A DNA stretch of 64,000 nt, taken from NCBI GenBank assembly GCA_002633005.1, contig NMRA01000182.1, positions 670,586-734,585 of the forward strand, in the 5' to 3' direction. A program made the position numbers and the translations under genes. The notes below the pieces were generated by a model. That model was not told the origin of the DNA. It saw only the letters and a program-made list of their open reading frames with translations, and ran no database searches. This stretch comes from Phoronis australis (taxonomy: Eukaryota > Phoronida > Phoronidae). Below, in pieces: positions 36,064 to 47,929 of this stretch (its first letter is position 1; the number at the start of each line of letters is the position of its first letter).

Positions 36064-37745
36064 GGACCGTAGCCAGCATTGCGCGGGGAGTGGTTCGAAT
36101 TTCTAGAAAGGTAGACCTTTTGCACTCGAGGTTTTGGTAAGGCGCTTGATGCAGTTTAATTATGGGGAAGGGAACTCTATATCTACGACAACGATGGCCC
36201 TCAGCTCTATGTTTCTGAGATAAGACGGAATTTGTAATACCAGAAATGAGTATGTCGCGACGGTTGCTCGCAAACAACAGGTATCAAATTCGGACGTAAA
36301 GTGATCCGTAAATATAGCCTATCGTTCTCGCGTTACCTCATGCCAAACTTTCAAATCGCGCTTTTTTAAATGAGTGATTACAACTCATTACATACTCGCA
36401 AAGAAATATTTAGTGGGAGAATGCCTGACGTAATTTTTTCATCTGATTGTATTTTTGATGAAAGTTCCTTACATGGGTGGAAATGGGAACAGCCCCCTAT
36501 TCCGAAAATTCACTATTCCAAAGGTTCACTACTTCGAAGGTTCACCACTACGAAGGTTCACTACTCCGAAAATGTCTAAAATTTCAGGTGTAACTTCTAC
36601 ATGCAACATAAGCGACACTTCGGTTATTGCAACTATACCGACAAAAAACACCCGGCTAATAAATCACTTTGTTTTTGTGTCCTGTTCATGTCTGAGTGAG
36701 TATGTCTACTTGCATTTCTAAAAGAATATGAAGTCGGATTGTTGATGAATTATCAACCACGATACGTTCATCAATCCCATGATAAGATTGCATCATCTCA
36801 CAGCGCGATAGAAAATTTTAGGACCGCTGCGCTTCAACCTCACCCACCGGAATTTCTCGCACCGCCGGGTCGAAACTAAATGTAGTAAGTAAGCTACCCT
36901 GTCCCTGTCACGAAGTCTCATTAAGTCTTCTTAAATTTAAAACCGCCGTTGGTCGTCGCCTCCCGGATGCGTGCCCCAGGTTTTGTCCCTAATTGAGAAC
37001 GAGACTTTAGTTAGATTCAAGAATCACGATTGCCAGTGATAGGAACTGAGCTCTTTTGTAAACAATGTAAATCAATCTTTTCGGGACTATTCAACTCTTT
37101 CACACCCTTTAAATGATTATTAAATGGACACAAATACAATATCTTATTCATTTTCAATTCTGAATCCTTAGTAGAAAATCAGGGCAATGAACTGTTGGAG
37201 TTCTGGTTTCGAAATTAAGAACATATGAAGTGGTGAACTTTCGATGGTAGCGAACCTTCGGATTAGCGAACCTTCGGTCATGTGCACGTAACCTTGGAAA
37301 TCTTTTCCATCAAAATTGTTGCTCGTATGAAATCTACGGGGCTGTGCGCCATTGACATTGATTGACAAGAGAAGACTTTCTTCATTGACTAAAGTTTTAA
37401 TTAGGTCTAGACTTACCTAATAATGTGAACATGCGGGAATTTCTCAGTGCAAGAAAACGCGGTAACTGAATGTCTGATTTTTGAGAAACGACAGAGTAGT
37501 CTTTGAGCTTACCGTTGGCGTGTACTGAATTTAAAGAACCGGAACGCAGCGCTTTACATCAGAAGCAAATTCAGAATTAATATTAACTTAGTTGTGATCA
37601 TTGTGGTTAGTAGAACTAGTAGCTTCAACAGTTTTGTTGTCCATCTACTAAATCTTTTCTTATCCTATCGGATAGGCTAGGGCTGGACCTTTTCCTCGGA
37701 GGGGGGTTCGATCGAGCCCCCAACCCCCCCCCCTGGCTACGGGCC
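36064..37745 (+). mobile_element. composite foldback element B
   Basis: The ends GGACCGTAGCCAG (from 36064) and CTGGCTACGGGCC (to about 37745) are terminal inverted repeats. Inside, the 16-bp CGAAGGTTCACTACTC-type units run at about 36495-36575 and in inverted form at 37210-37290. The core lies in the opposite orientation to element A. It begins right where repeat R copy 1 ends. Confidence 0.75.
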
Positions 37746-38639
37746 TCATGCGAATGCATCGATATTTTTTTAATCTGGAACATTCCAAACGGCCGTGTAC
37801 ATGATGTGTTAGATACCTAATCCTTAGTACTTGATCGCCGTGATGTACGATGTCGTGGCCAACTACTTCAGAAAAATGATGTGTACCAACACAGAAGTAA
37901 TATCACTTGTAGTTGGTTGAATCGAAACATTTGTAAAGTGTTTTTTTTTACATCGACTTCACTCTGTCCAAAATGGGACAATGGCCTAGCCCTTCTAATC
38001 TGTGCTCTCACTTTAATACACAATTTGCAAATGCATCCAATCTTTCTTAAGTCACCTATCCGACAATACTCCTCGAGAACTATTAGTAATTATAAAAGGT
38101 CTATTCCGGTTAAAATTTGACATTCTTAATCAACTCACTGGCGAGTTCTTACAGCTTTCAAAAATCTACTCATGACGAATTCGTACAGTTGGCTCAGGCG
38201 AGTCCGTACAGTAGTTAGTCTGGCTGGCTAATTTACACTTTTCATTTCTTTGTTAATCAAGCACACTTTTAGCTGAATTTTCTGCAGCACACGCCCATAT
38301 TCATGAACTATTACTTATAGTATGAAATGTATTGAATCAATGACATAATGCATCATTTCATAACAAAGTTTCACCGATATTTCTATTTTTCTCACAGCAC
38401 CACCGAGTCGTATTGTGTCGTCATTGCTGGTCACCAATGTGAGATACTTTCAGCGTTTGCCACGACTTCTAAGCTATTGGACAGAACAGTCCCTAATTAT
38501 ATATAGAATCGATTTGGACATTTCAAAGACAAATTTGTTCGACTGATGTTCTATTCCTACGTCAAATTGCTCACGACGACGCCGTATTCTCCGTGACAAG
38601 CCCAAACACGTTGTACAGGTCCCCACACCGTGAAAGACA
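37746..38639. other. mostly unassigned
   Basis: It contains a short tandem of a CTCATGACGAATTCGTACAG-like unit (38165-38225) related to repeat Y. Nothing else was recognised. Confidence 0.4.
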
Positions 38640-40245
38640 CCATGTCATTAGAAAATCACTTTTACACTTCCTGTCCCTTGACCCTAAAATTCGGTTAAGT
38701 TGATCCGATCAAAATTGTATGTAACTTCTGGCTACTCTTGACTGGCACCAAGGGATATACGCAATTTGAAGAGCCAATCTCAAAAATCGCAGCAATAAAA
38801 GCATTTGAAAGAAATGTATAAGTTAAAGCCTCCGGGGGTGTTATAGTCTGATAACCAATGGAAATTGATTGGCAATTGGTTGAACCACTACGAATATGAA
38901 CGCTCTCCCTAATACAGCATGTAAAAATTAGCTTACTGCAAAAATCTGAAATTTAATAGAGAACTGCAGTTAATGACTTCAAAGTTGCACCTAATGATCT
39001 GAAAGTTTGTGCTCCAAGTTTCCTTAGGAAAGGATAACGTACGCCTGATTATGAAACGTCCATCTCAAAATTCATATTTGCAATTACCGACCTTTGATCC
39101 GGAAATTGATCCGATCGAAATTCCATGTAGGTTTTAGGTGCACTTATGCGGCACCAAGCTCCTTACGAAATTTGAAGAGCCATTCTCTAAATCGCAGGAG
39201 GAGATTAGCATTTGGAGAAATGTACTGGTTAACCACTCTGGGAGGCTTATAGTGCCTTTTGGGTCATATCCGTATTATCAATAGAATTGGATAGGCAATT
39301 GGTTGAAAAACTACGAATATGAACGCCCTCCCTAAAATAACATGTAAGTACTAGCTGATTCAAAAAGTCTAAAATTTACCGGAAATCGGTACATAATGAC
39401 CCCAAAGTTTGCGACTGAACTTCTTATAAGAATGGAATACTTACATATAAGCGTGATTATGAAAGATCTAACTAAAAATCCCTTTTGCATTTGATCCGGA
39501 AACTTGGTTCCCTTGATCCGATTGGAATTCCAACAAAAAGCTTTTCATTAGAATACAAAACTGACTTGTGAATTGGAAAATTCCAGCTCAAATATAAGTT
39601 TTTCACCTATTGGCCTTTGACCACAAAATGAGTTCAATTCATTTTATCGAAAATCCGTATATTCTCTCTATGTGGCCCCTACCTGCTTACAAAATTTAAA
39701 GAGTCTGTCTCAAAATTGCCCAGTGGAATGCATTTCAAAGAAATGTATGCTGGTTGATGACTCTGAGGGTCTTGTGGTGCATTATGGGTACTAGCAATAG
39801 TATCAATGAAACTTGATTGGTTGGACCACCATGGACATGAAACATTTCTCCGGTACATCAAGTATGTACTATTTGATTAAAAAAGTCCGACATTCAACAG
39901 AAAGCTTAATAATACCAAAATTGCACCTAATGACCCCAAATGCTGTAACTGAACCGTTTTTATGAATGGCAGACATATGCATGAATATGAAAAGTCTTGT
40001 TAAAAATCACTTTTGCACTTACTGACCTTTGACATAGAAATTTGGCTGAACACAGAAATTTCGTGTACTTTCTGGATGCACTTATATATGCACCAAGCTG
40101 TTCATGAGATTTGAAGAGGCAATCTCAAAAATCTCAATGGAGAAGTATTTTGGGGTTCTATAGTGCATTTTGGGTCACATCCTTATAGTATTTGATTAGC
40201 ATGTGGCTGAACCAGCATGAATATGAACGTTACTCACGATAAGCC
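38640..40245 (+). repeat. about 415-bp satellite, forward block
   Basis: Four diverged units are visible. Landmark TTTGAAGAGCCAATCTCAAA recurs near 38766, 39176, 39695 and 40110. Landmark GAACCACTACGAATATGAAC recurs near 38878, 39300, 39813 and 40208. Most spacings are close to 415 bp. The same family appears in reverse orientation at 43050-43990. No open reading frame runs through it. Confidence 0.8.
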
Positions 40246-41426
40246 GCAACATAATGAATGCCCAAATTATCCATGTCATTTTAGTGATTTTTCCGGCCAA
40301 AGAGGGGGAGGCAGGACCTCTGCATTGCAACCATAAATCAAGGACCAACAGAGGTGATACTCAGTCAGAAGAATCAGAAGATTCCGTCTTCAGTCAAACC
40401 CGCAGCGCTTACGACTATGATGTCCTACGCAACCAGTCGTTTTGAAGGGGCTTCTTCATAACTCTTTGAATGAGTTTTACAAACTGTGGCAGGTTGATGA
40501 CGACGCATGGTAACGAACTTTTTACCAATCCAAAAACTCGGTTTCGACTAGTGGCATTTCGTGCGCTTGCCTCTGTCTTTTCAGAGTTCATCAATAGCTT
40601 TCCATGAACGTCGACTTATAGGCTTCTATTAAGAAAACAAGTGTGGCTGCATTTTTGAAAAGAATACAATTACGTAATTTACACCAACTAGTAGGGATTT
40701 TCTGTAATGTTCGAGTCTTTGTCCTCCGCCTCCAGAACTGCCAAACTGTCAAACAAGGATTATAGAGGGAACTGAAAGACGTGTTTCTGATGAGAGAACC
40801 AGGGCTGACGTTGACTTTGGGCGAGTGGAAGTGCTGTGGTGCCACGTACTTTAATGCTTGCGTCCCTGTATGTTGTTACTCCTTCAGATGATCTCTGTGG
40901 CATTGTAGCAAGTGTTTGCCTCTGGAAGAGGTAACGGCTGAGCACGGATTTTTCGACGGATGTGACTCTACCGCTGTTTCCCCTAGCAGTAATTATATTT
41001 TTATCTCTGTATTGTCAATAAAAAATAAATTGTTACTTAAGAGAGAGCCTACGTTTCTGCCCTCCTGGATGAATCACATACGCCAACAACACTTAAACAC
41101 ATACCAAATGTGTATCTTTTACTTAAAATGGATATTGGGATTCATTTGGTAACACGGTTATCACCGCAGAATAAATGCATAACAAAATAATTAAAATGGC
41201 GCGTCATTTGAGTTTTCGTAACCGGTGTTAAAAAACAGTGCAGGCGGCCTGGTCTCATTTGCGGTACACCAGACGTGCGCAGGCTTCAAGGTTGGGTCCA
41301 TTGCACAAAACACTTGAGCTAGAGCACTAGAGCCCACATCATAGTTCTCCGTGAAGAAAGTTTTTAAGTCTGCCAGTCTCCTTTAAGAAAACCGACAGAC
41401 GTTTCGATTTGATGGCATGTACTATG
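40246..41426. other. no recognised feature
   Basis: Short frames at 40254-40945 do not resemble known proteins. Nothing else was recognised. Confidence 0.35.
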
Positions 41427-41767
41427 CATGCATGCTGTAAGCATGTAACTGTGCCATGCATGCTGTAAGCATGTAACTGTGCCATGCATGCTGTAAGCAT
41501 GTAACTGTGCCATGCATGCTCTAAGCATGTAACTGTGCCATGCATGCTGTAAGCATGTAACTATGCCATGCATGCCGTAAGCATGTAACTGTGCCATGCA
41601 TGCCGTAAGCATGTAACTGTGCCATGCATGCCGTAAGCATGTACCTGTGCCATGCATGCCGTAAGCATGTACCTGTGCCATGCATGCTGTAAGCATGTAA
41701 CTGTGCCATGCATGCTGTAAGCATGTAACTGTGCCATGCATGCTGTAAGCATGTAACTGTGCCATGC
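41427..41767. repeat. 28-bp minisatellite, about 12 copies
   Basis: The unit is GCATGCTGTAAGCATGTAAC followed by TGTGCCAT. Variants are ordered: CTGTAAGC at both ends, CCGTAAGC in the middle copies, one CTCTAAGC, and two copies with GTACC. Each unit has the internal dyad GCATGC/AAGCATG. Because 28 is not a multiple of three and the unit lacks minus-strand stops, the array is open in three minus-strand frames. The 155-codon frames across it are artefacts of this. Confidence 0.97.
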
Positions 41768-41789
41768 AGTAGGTTGCTCCATGGCCTAT

Positions 41790-42345
41790 AAAAAGCTGGA
41801 CAAGACTCTTCCAGGTTTTTAGGGATTTCAAAGTCAGTATCAGACTCGGGACACACTGGGCTCCCCATATGGTCAGTATTGTGTCTGTGTCGGGCTAGGT
41901 TACAGTGGCCCGTTAAAATTGGAATGGCGTGTCTTATGCCCAATCTATCTAGACTCAGAAGGTTTTTTGAACCTTTTGGTTTGATCACGTTGGGAAAATT
42001 CTCCTTGGTCTCTCTGCAGGAATTTTAAAAGTGATGCCCACTGGGCTGCTGACTGGATAAGTGTCCAGTTGCGTATACTCATCCTGAAGCATCCGTAAGA
42101 TATCGGGATAGCAGGTCTAGGCACAAAATGCAGAACACTTGCTTCTATCTTTGCAAGTCTGTCTGCATTCTCATTGCCATCAATTCCCACATGGAACCTG
42201 ACTCGGTGTATATTGACGCTTCTTTCAAATGCAAGCTTCGTAAAAAATACAAGCATTAATACAACGAGAGTTGATTCTTGATTTCTTTAGGGCTTTTGTT
42301 GCTGCTTGGCTATCTGAAAAGATCATGGTAATTTGCTAATTGCTA
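41790..42345 (-). pseudogene. LINE RNase H and C-terminal fragment
   Basis: The minus strand encodes TMIFSDSQAATKALKKSRIN, an RNase H block with its acidic residue. After a frame break comes HVGIDGNENADRLAK, the GN..AD.LA block typical of RNase H in LINEs of the I/Jockey/R1 type. Further on, in another frame, is ILTGHCNLARH...CPESDTDFEIP...CPAF, the cysteine-containing tail often found after it. The fragment is frame-shifted. The minisatellite starts just past its 3' end. Confidence 0.75.
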
Positions 42346-43049
42346 AGCTCGGTGTTATACAGCATTGCCGTGCCAGTAACCGGTGCTGGTACGAGTGACA
42401 TTAATCAGGTATGTCACCAGAATATGAAACTTACACAAATGAACACAATGTAGTACATCCCGTATCATAAATCATTCTTCTCCTGACGTTCTGTAGTGTT
42501 TCACTAGAAAAGTCTCACGAGCTTCGACTCAAAGGTTTCAGACGAAATAAGATAATGACAATCGGATCAGTTTCATCAAACTGTACGTTGCCGTCAAACA
42601 CGTTTACATAAATATTGAGATGTCAGTGGCGTCTTCAGATGCCCTGATGAACATGGGAGCTTTTGAGGCAACTGATCTGCGATTGTGTGTTCACTTCAAG
42701 AGTAAGGATTATGACAAAACACTTCAATACATACATGCATACATATATACACACATACTTACATTTTAGGTCTAACCCGTCACCATCTAGTACTAGGTCA
42801 CTCTTGCCGTTCACGTGCAGCACTTCATTACTATTTTTACGATTAGTAATCACATGGAAGTTCATCACTTTTAACGCACAGGTCAAACACGTCACAATAC
42901 CTTTTCGACGTATTTGACAAATAGTTTAAACCACTCACTTTTGCCAAGTTATAATTTAATTGCAGAAAGGTGATAGTTGGACCCCAGTCATTAGTCTTCC
43001 CAGAAAAACTTGTTTGGCTATACAATGATTATAACTTTTAGAATACTGT
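42346..43049. other. no recognised feature
   Basis: It includes a short ACATACAT-type simple repeat near 42730-42760. Nothing else was recognised. Confidence 0.4.
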
Positions 43050-43990
43050 GATTCTGAACATCGAACACACTTTCCAAAGAATTTACAATGACTCTAGTAA
43101 GAGGGCTTATAATACATCGGAAAGGGTCAATTAGTACAAAGGTCATCAAATTTTTCAAAATGTTATTTCTCCTACACTTTTCAAGGGATTCTCTTCAATT
43201 TCAGCGCCCAAATTCAAGCGTGCATGCTAATCAAATACTTTACTTTTCTAAGTAAATTGGATCATCGAGTCCGAGATATTGGCCAAAGTTCATTGACAGA
43301 AAAGTTAAATTTCGAACAAGAAACTAGAAGGGTTAGTGTGGTTGCAACATGCAGTTGAATTCTAATTTCAAAGCTTTATGTCATTTGGTGCAACCGTGGG
43401 GTCATTAAGTGTATTTCTCTTCTGAAATTTTCACCTTTGCATTCAACATGTACTCTGATGTGTGAACAATTAGACAACTGTGATTCTCACTATTAGTCAG
43501 AGTTTTCACGGACTTTGCAATAATTTCACAACAAAGGCTTATAATCCACCGGAAAGGGTCAACTAGTGCAGACATCATCTAATTTTCAAAATGTTATTTC
43601 TCCAACATTTTCAATGAATTCTCTTCACTTTCTGGATACAGGTGCAAGCATATATGTCAATCAAATACATTACATTTCTGAGCAATCAGGCCATCCAATC
43701 AGTTAAAATAGGTCACTGAGTGCCAACTAATTTTGTGATTGACATTTCAGAGTTACATATGCGATTGATATATGTAATTCCAACTTCAGCGTTTCAGGAT
43801 CATTAAGTGCATTTTTGAAAAATTGACCTTTTCATTTAATATGTTATCGTGATTCTGAACTTTAACAACGCTTTTTTGGATTTCACTTCATTTCGCTACT
43901 GGGTTTCATAATGCATCGGAAAGCGTCTTACACTACAAAGGATATCTAATTTCATTCAACATCTATTTATTTTATACAATTTCTAGTCTG
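43050..43990 (-). repeat. about 415-bp satellite, inverted block
   Basis: The landmark GGCTTATAATCCACCGGAAA recurs near 43104, 43529 and 43905. The reverse complement of GTGCAACCGTGGGGTCATTA (near 43392) matches TGCACCTAATGACCCCAAA in the forward block near 39925. The two satellite blocks therefore face each other across the minisatellite and LINE fragment. Confidence 0.65.
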
Positions 43991-44692
43991 TTGTGCGAAC
44001 AGTTCAACATGTGTGATTCACCATGATCCTTCCTCGTTCTGCTATGGCGCAGAAGCCACCGAAAAGATTGTAACCTTTCCAAAATGTCTCTTGCAAGTTT
44101 ATATTTCTGAACCTGCTGTCAAGGCAGATTTGTACATATTTCAATTAGATTTTGTGGTTACCACAAAAACAGAGAAAACATTCAAGAATTGCTTGCACAT
44201 CGATGTATTCCNCGCCAATAAAGTATGACTATTTTCGTCTGGCGTGAGTAAACGACACGCCTACATAAGCGAACAGGGTCTATAAATACTGATTACAAAA
44301 CAAACAAGCTGTTGCAGAAGCAGAAGACAGGGTTCTCGGCAGATATGACTTTCGTTGTTCTTTGGATAATTTCGACCATCTCTGCAATGGTAATTGAGGT
44401 GACCTGATTCATTGATCTTAATTTTCAGCGAAACTACTCACAGAGCAGCGACAGAACAAAAGAAACGAAGAATTCACGTTGCCAAGTAAAACAAAATGTT
44501 ATTTTTAAGTTATGAGGGACTTCCTCAATTAGACTTCGCAAATTCTATGATTTCAGTAAATCTCATCACAAGTAAATGTTTTCTGAAGGCAGATATCCGT
44601 GCCACAGTTTATGAAATATCTTTTAGGTTTTGCTGCATGCAAATTCAAATTTAAATGGAGCTTTACATAAGTGGGCTGTTTTCGAAGCAACA
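43991..44692. other. no recognised feature
   Basis: Contains the 'n' at 44212. Open frames look random. Confidence 0.35.
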
Positions 44693-44696
44693 TTAA

Positions 44697-46336
44697 AGGA
44701 GAATGACACCCGATTTAGTCTTTTTTGCCGTCTTAATCGGTCTATATCCACATCGCTTCGCACACGGTCGATCTTACCTTGCCAAGAGGTGTCGCGTTAA
44801 CCTGTGAGCAAGGTGAGAAACGACACTAGCGACGTCAGTGGTTCATATGCAGAGTGAATGCCACTATGTTGCGGTGCATCGTTCCCGCTTGTCCGAACTA
44901 AGCAGTTGCGAGGAAAGCGGGTATATCGTATTTTTTTACTTCCTCGAGAGTCCGAAATGCTTAGGAAGTGGCTCATGGTTGTGAAGAATGAAATGTACGC
45001 TGTAAAAAGCAAGTATGAGGCCGTGAAACATCTCCGTGCCTGTGGCCTGCAGACGTCGACAGTGCCTGACGAATGCCAGCTTACCAAATAACTCCATACG
45101 TTCCGTTGCCTGAGCTTGTTCACGGCGCCTCTCCAATATTTCTTCATCACTGTATTCCTGTTCGGGACAGATGAGCTCTAGCTCGTCCTAAGTCGGGATT
45201 GCGAGTTGCCATGTTGGCGTTTATTACTGAGCGTTCTGTTTCAAAATGAATTATTCTCACCCTAACCAATACTTACATAAAACTGAAACAAAGCCCGTCT
45301 CATTAGATGCAGTTAAAATGCCTTTGGAGTGTTCGTAAGTGCAAATGATTTGAGAAGCCCGCAATGAATAAATCACTGCGTTACCGGCTTTAGGTGCAAT
45401 AAAACTAATTGACGGGACACCGAGGCCGTGTGAGCTCATGCTAATTTAGTGTTTGCTGGCAGAAACTGTTGTGAAACAACTCGATTTCCATCCCACGGCC
45501 AGGTGTTAGGGGAATCTATATTTACATTTACATTACTCAAATAATGATTGTCAATGTACAACTTCTGCCCTGACGGTGCTGTGGCCAAAGCGGAACCTGA
45601 ATTCGCGCGGCCCCCGACGAGTAAGTAGATTTGCAGTTTCGTGGATAATTCACCAACTTAATCGCGTGCACATTACTTTGGCTCACTATATTATAGTATT
45701 TTCTTGACTGGAAGTTTAGTTTCCACTGAACTTTGGCTGGTTTATGTTCGTGATGTCTGACCAGTTTCCGAGCCACTGGCCGGGATAACTTACGAGTCAA
45801 TCCGGCCGGTCGCGACGGGCCTGATCGGGCTCCGAGCCACTGGCCAGGATAACAAACGTTTTGTGTTTAGAACTCAAAAAATCTTAAGTCTGAACAACAC
45901 AGATCTAGGTTCTCCTGTCTGTATCTCACGGAAAATACTTCGAAATTATCTCCGAACAGACCCCAAACTCCTGCTACGGACCTTATTGGCCGGCCGATCT
46001 TTGTAGGCTACGATGTGTCCAAATACCAATAAATCCTTCAGAGCGAAATAAAACAACACGTTTTTATTAGAACTCGGTGTATTTTAAAGGGTTTTACATC
46101 GAAGTTTGATGATTTATTGGTGTTAAACGATGACTTCAAGCGATAAGCTGACACCAGTAACCCGTGCTGTGAACTGCTGAACAGATTGCGAGTGAAACCA
46201 ATGACGTCATTGGATAATTTCAACATCTCCTTCCACCGTCAGGTGTCAGGTAACACAACCGTACGTGTCGTTATGGAGTAGAACTACTCGATCTAAATTG
46301 ATACAAATTAGTTTGTTTTGTGGGTGGCATGCTCCT
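44697..46336 (-). mobile_element. TTAA-flanked class II element, copy 3
   Basis: Flanked by exact TTAA (44693-44696 and 46337-46340), with ends AGGAGAATGACACCC and GGTGGCATGCTCCT. It has the same orientation as copy 2. It is shorter than the others through internal deletions, for example near 45165. The P2X7-like frame survives at 44936-45136 on the minus strand (ERRREQAQATERMELFG), with the cysteines lost as in copy 1. Confidence 0.92.
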
Positions 46337-46340
46337 TTAA

Positions 46341-47007
46341 ATGGTTGATGGTTTTACTCAAATTGTTACTTTTTTATAGTGCTCAAATGGTATATCTAAA
46401 TGTTTCATTTAAGTCCAATAAACCTTTGTTCTGAAATACGAAGGCACTGTATGGCTCAAAAATTGGCAACAATCTACAGCTATTCTCTCCCATAGTTTCT
46501 CAATGCCTTTAAAAGTGCACTTCTCAAATCACTCCATACCTTGATGGAGAGCGGTTGCCAATAGGTGGCGTGCAGACAAGACTTTTGTGACTAGCTCCAT
46601 TAGCTTATTCATGACATTGCTAAGTGATACAACATGATAATACAATAACTCCATTCTTAGGCTGATTTGTATCACTAACACCTTGTCTTTCAAATTATTT
46701 TAACCATAGCTGGATTTAGGGAGTTGGGCGACAACTTGTCATTTTTAAGGATTTGTGCGGACACTTTTCATTCGAAAAATTGTTGTCGCTCTGTGCCAAC
46801 GTGTCTTAGGTCCGCCAGTTCCGACGGTGGTCTGCTGCTTTTTGTGACAAAAGGTGTGACCAGTTTGTTACATTTTGAGGGCCTAATTCCTAGTCTTCAT
46901 TTTATTCCGTTTGTGGAACTAAATACCCCTTTAAATGAGGTACATGTATACACGTGTGCACACTAGAAAAATTGACGTTGTATGTTTCATCAATTTGTTT
47001 TCTTCAG
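46341..47007. other. no recognised feature
   Basis: AT-rich. It ends in a good acceptor (TTGTTTTCTTCAG) for the candidate exon at 47008. Confidence 0.4.
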
Positions 47008-47068
47008 GCATTGATAGGTTGCCATGGACAAACAATTGACCAGGAGATGCGGAAGGGCAAGGGCGCAC
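47008..47068 (+). CDS. candidate exon, possibly of the coiled-coil gene
   Basis: A 61-nt exon between a strong acceptor (TTTTCTTCAG) and a strong donor (GCAC|GTAAGT). The only open frame is phase 0 and reads ALIGCHGQTIDQEMRKGKGA. This phase fits directly after the candidate exon ending at 18235, but the intron would be nearly 29 kb, so it may belong to another gene. It leaves phase 1, and no next exon was identified. Confidence 0.35.
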
Positions 47069-47249
47069 GTAAGTTTCACTGTGATACAAGTAAAGTAATT
47101 GAGTTTATAAGTTGAAGCGTCAATTCCTTATCGCTTCCCTTTTAACATTTGAAATCAAAAACATGCCGAACTGAGGGCATCAAGGGGACATCGGAATAGG
47201 AAGTCCTCCAACTTGGTCATGAAAAATAACATTTCTAAAGCAAAAGTCC

Positions 47250-47840
47250 GCACCCGTTGCACAGTGTAGTGTTGTTTATGAGTTTGTATGCCCTATGAAC
47301 GAATGTTTTCGTTCAAACGTCAAACAATGTTACATTGGTCAAACGGTTTGCAGTCTTTCCCGTCGGTTATCCCTGCTTTTTCAAAATGGAGCCATTCAAG
47401 ATCATTTTCTGCAATGCCACGCACGTAAAATCACCCGTCAAGAAATTGCGGAAAACACGTCAATTTGCTACGTGGAGCAAGATGTGCTGCGTTTGAAAGT
47501 ATTAGAGTCCCTTTTAATTGCTTTTGAGAAGCCTGTTTTGAATGAGCAGCAAACAGGGTCGCGCCGCACGTTACACTTGTTTGCGTGACTTTCCTGTTAC
47601 CCCAATTCATTAGTCATTCTTTGCAGTATTTCACACCCGCCGTGTCTCACTGTGTGTTTCGTCAGCTTATACTCTGTGGTTGCATTGTGTCATTTTATCT
47701 TCACTTGAGAATGAAACAAGTATGTTCCGAAATATCGTGTGTCTTTTAATTATGTCGCTAGGTCAGTTACTGTATCTGTGTTCAGTTGAGAGTAGACTTT
47801 TGTTCCGAAGGTACGAACGTAACGGAATAAAGACTGTGAA
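47250..47840 (+). pseudogene. Penelope-like GIY-YIG endonuclease and 3' tail
   Basis: This frame reads VVYEFVCPMNECFRSN and then QCYIGQTVCSLSRRLSLL, a GIY-YIG nuclease core with the two-cysteine insert typical of Penelope-like elements. It continues with IQDHFLQCHARKI and DVLRLKVLESLLIAFEKPVL, the conserved end of the domain. In a live element this nuclease nicks DNA to prime reverse transcription. No reverse transcriptase is found upstream, so this is a 5'-truncated copy. The 3' tail (GAGAATGAAAC to GGAATAAAGACTGTG) matches the inverted fragment at 24830-25190. Confidence 0.8.
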
Positions 47841-47929
47841 CAATGAAAAGTGTCGTGCATTTAACAAATTCCGTATAAGGATTGGGTATCTAACATTGCA
47901 CAAACATGAAATGTTTCACAGTATAAATT

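Noticed and set aside
38640-40245. A CRISPR-like array
   Set aside because: The unit is about 415 bp, diverged along its whole length, and lies in animal DNA. It is a satellite.
41339-41988. Overlapping minus-strand frames of 68-155 codons, all Met/His/Ala/Cys-rich
   Set aside because: They are translations of the 28-bp minisatellite, which is open in all three minus-strand frames. Only the part encoding the LINE tail is real coding sequence.
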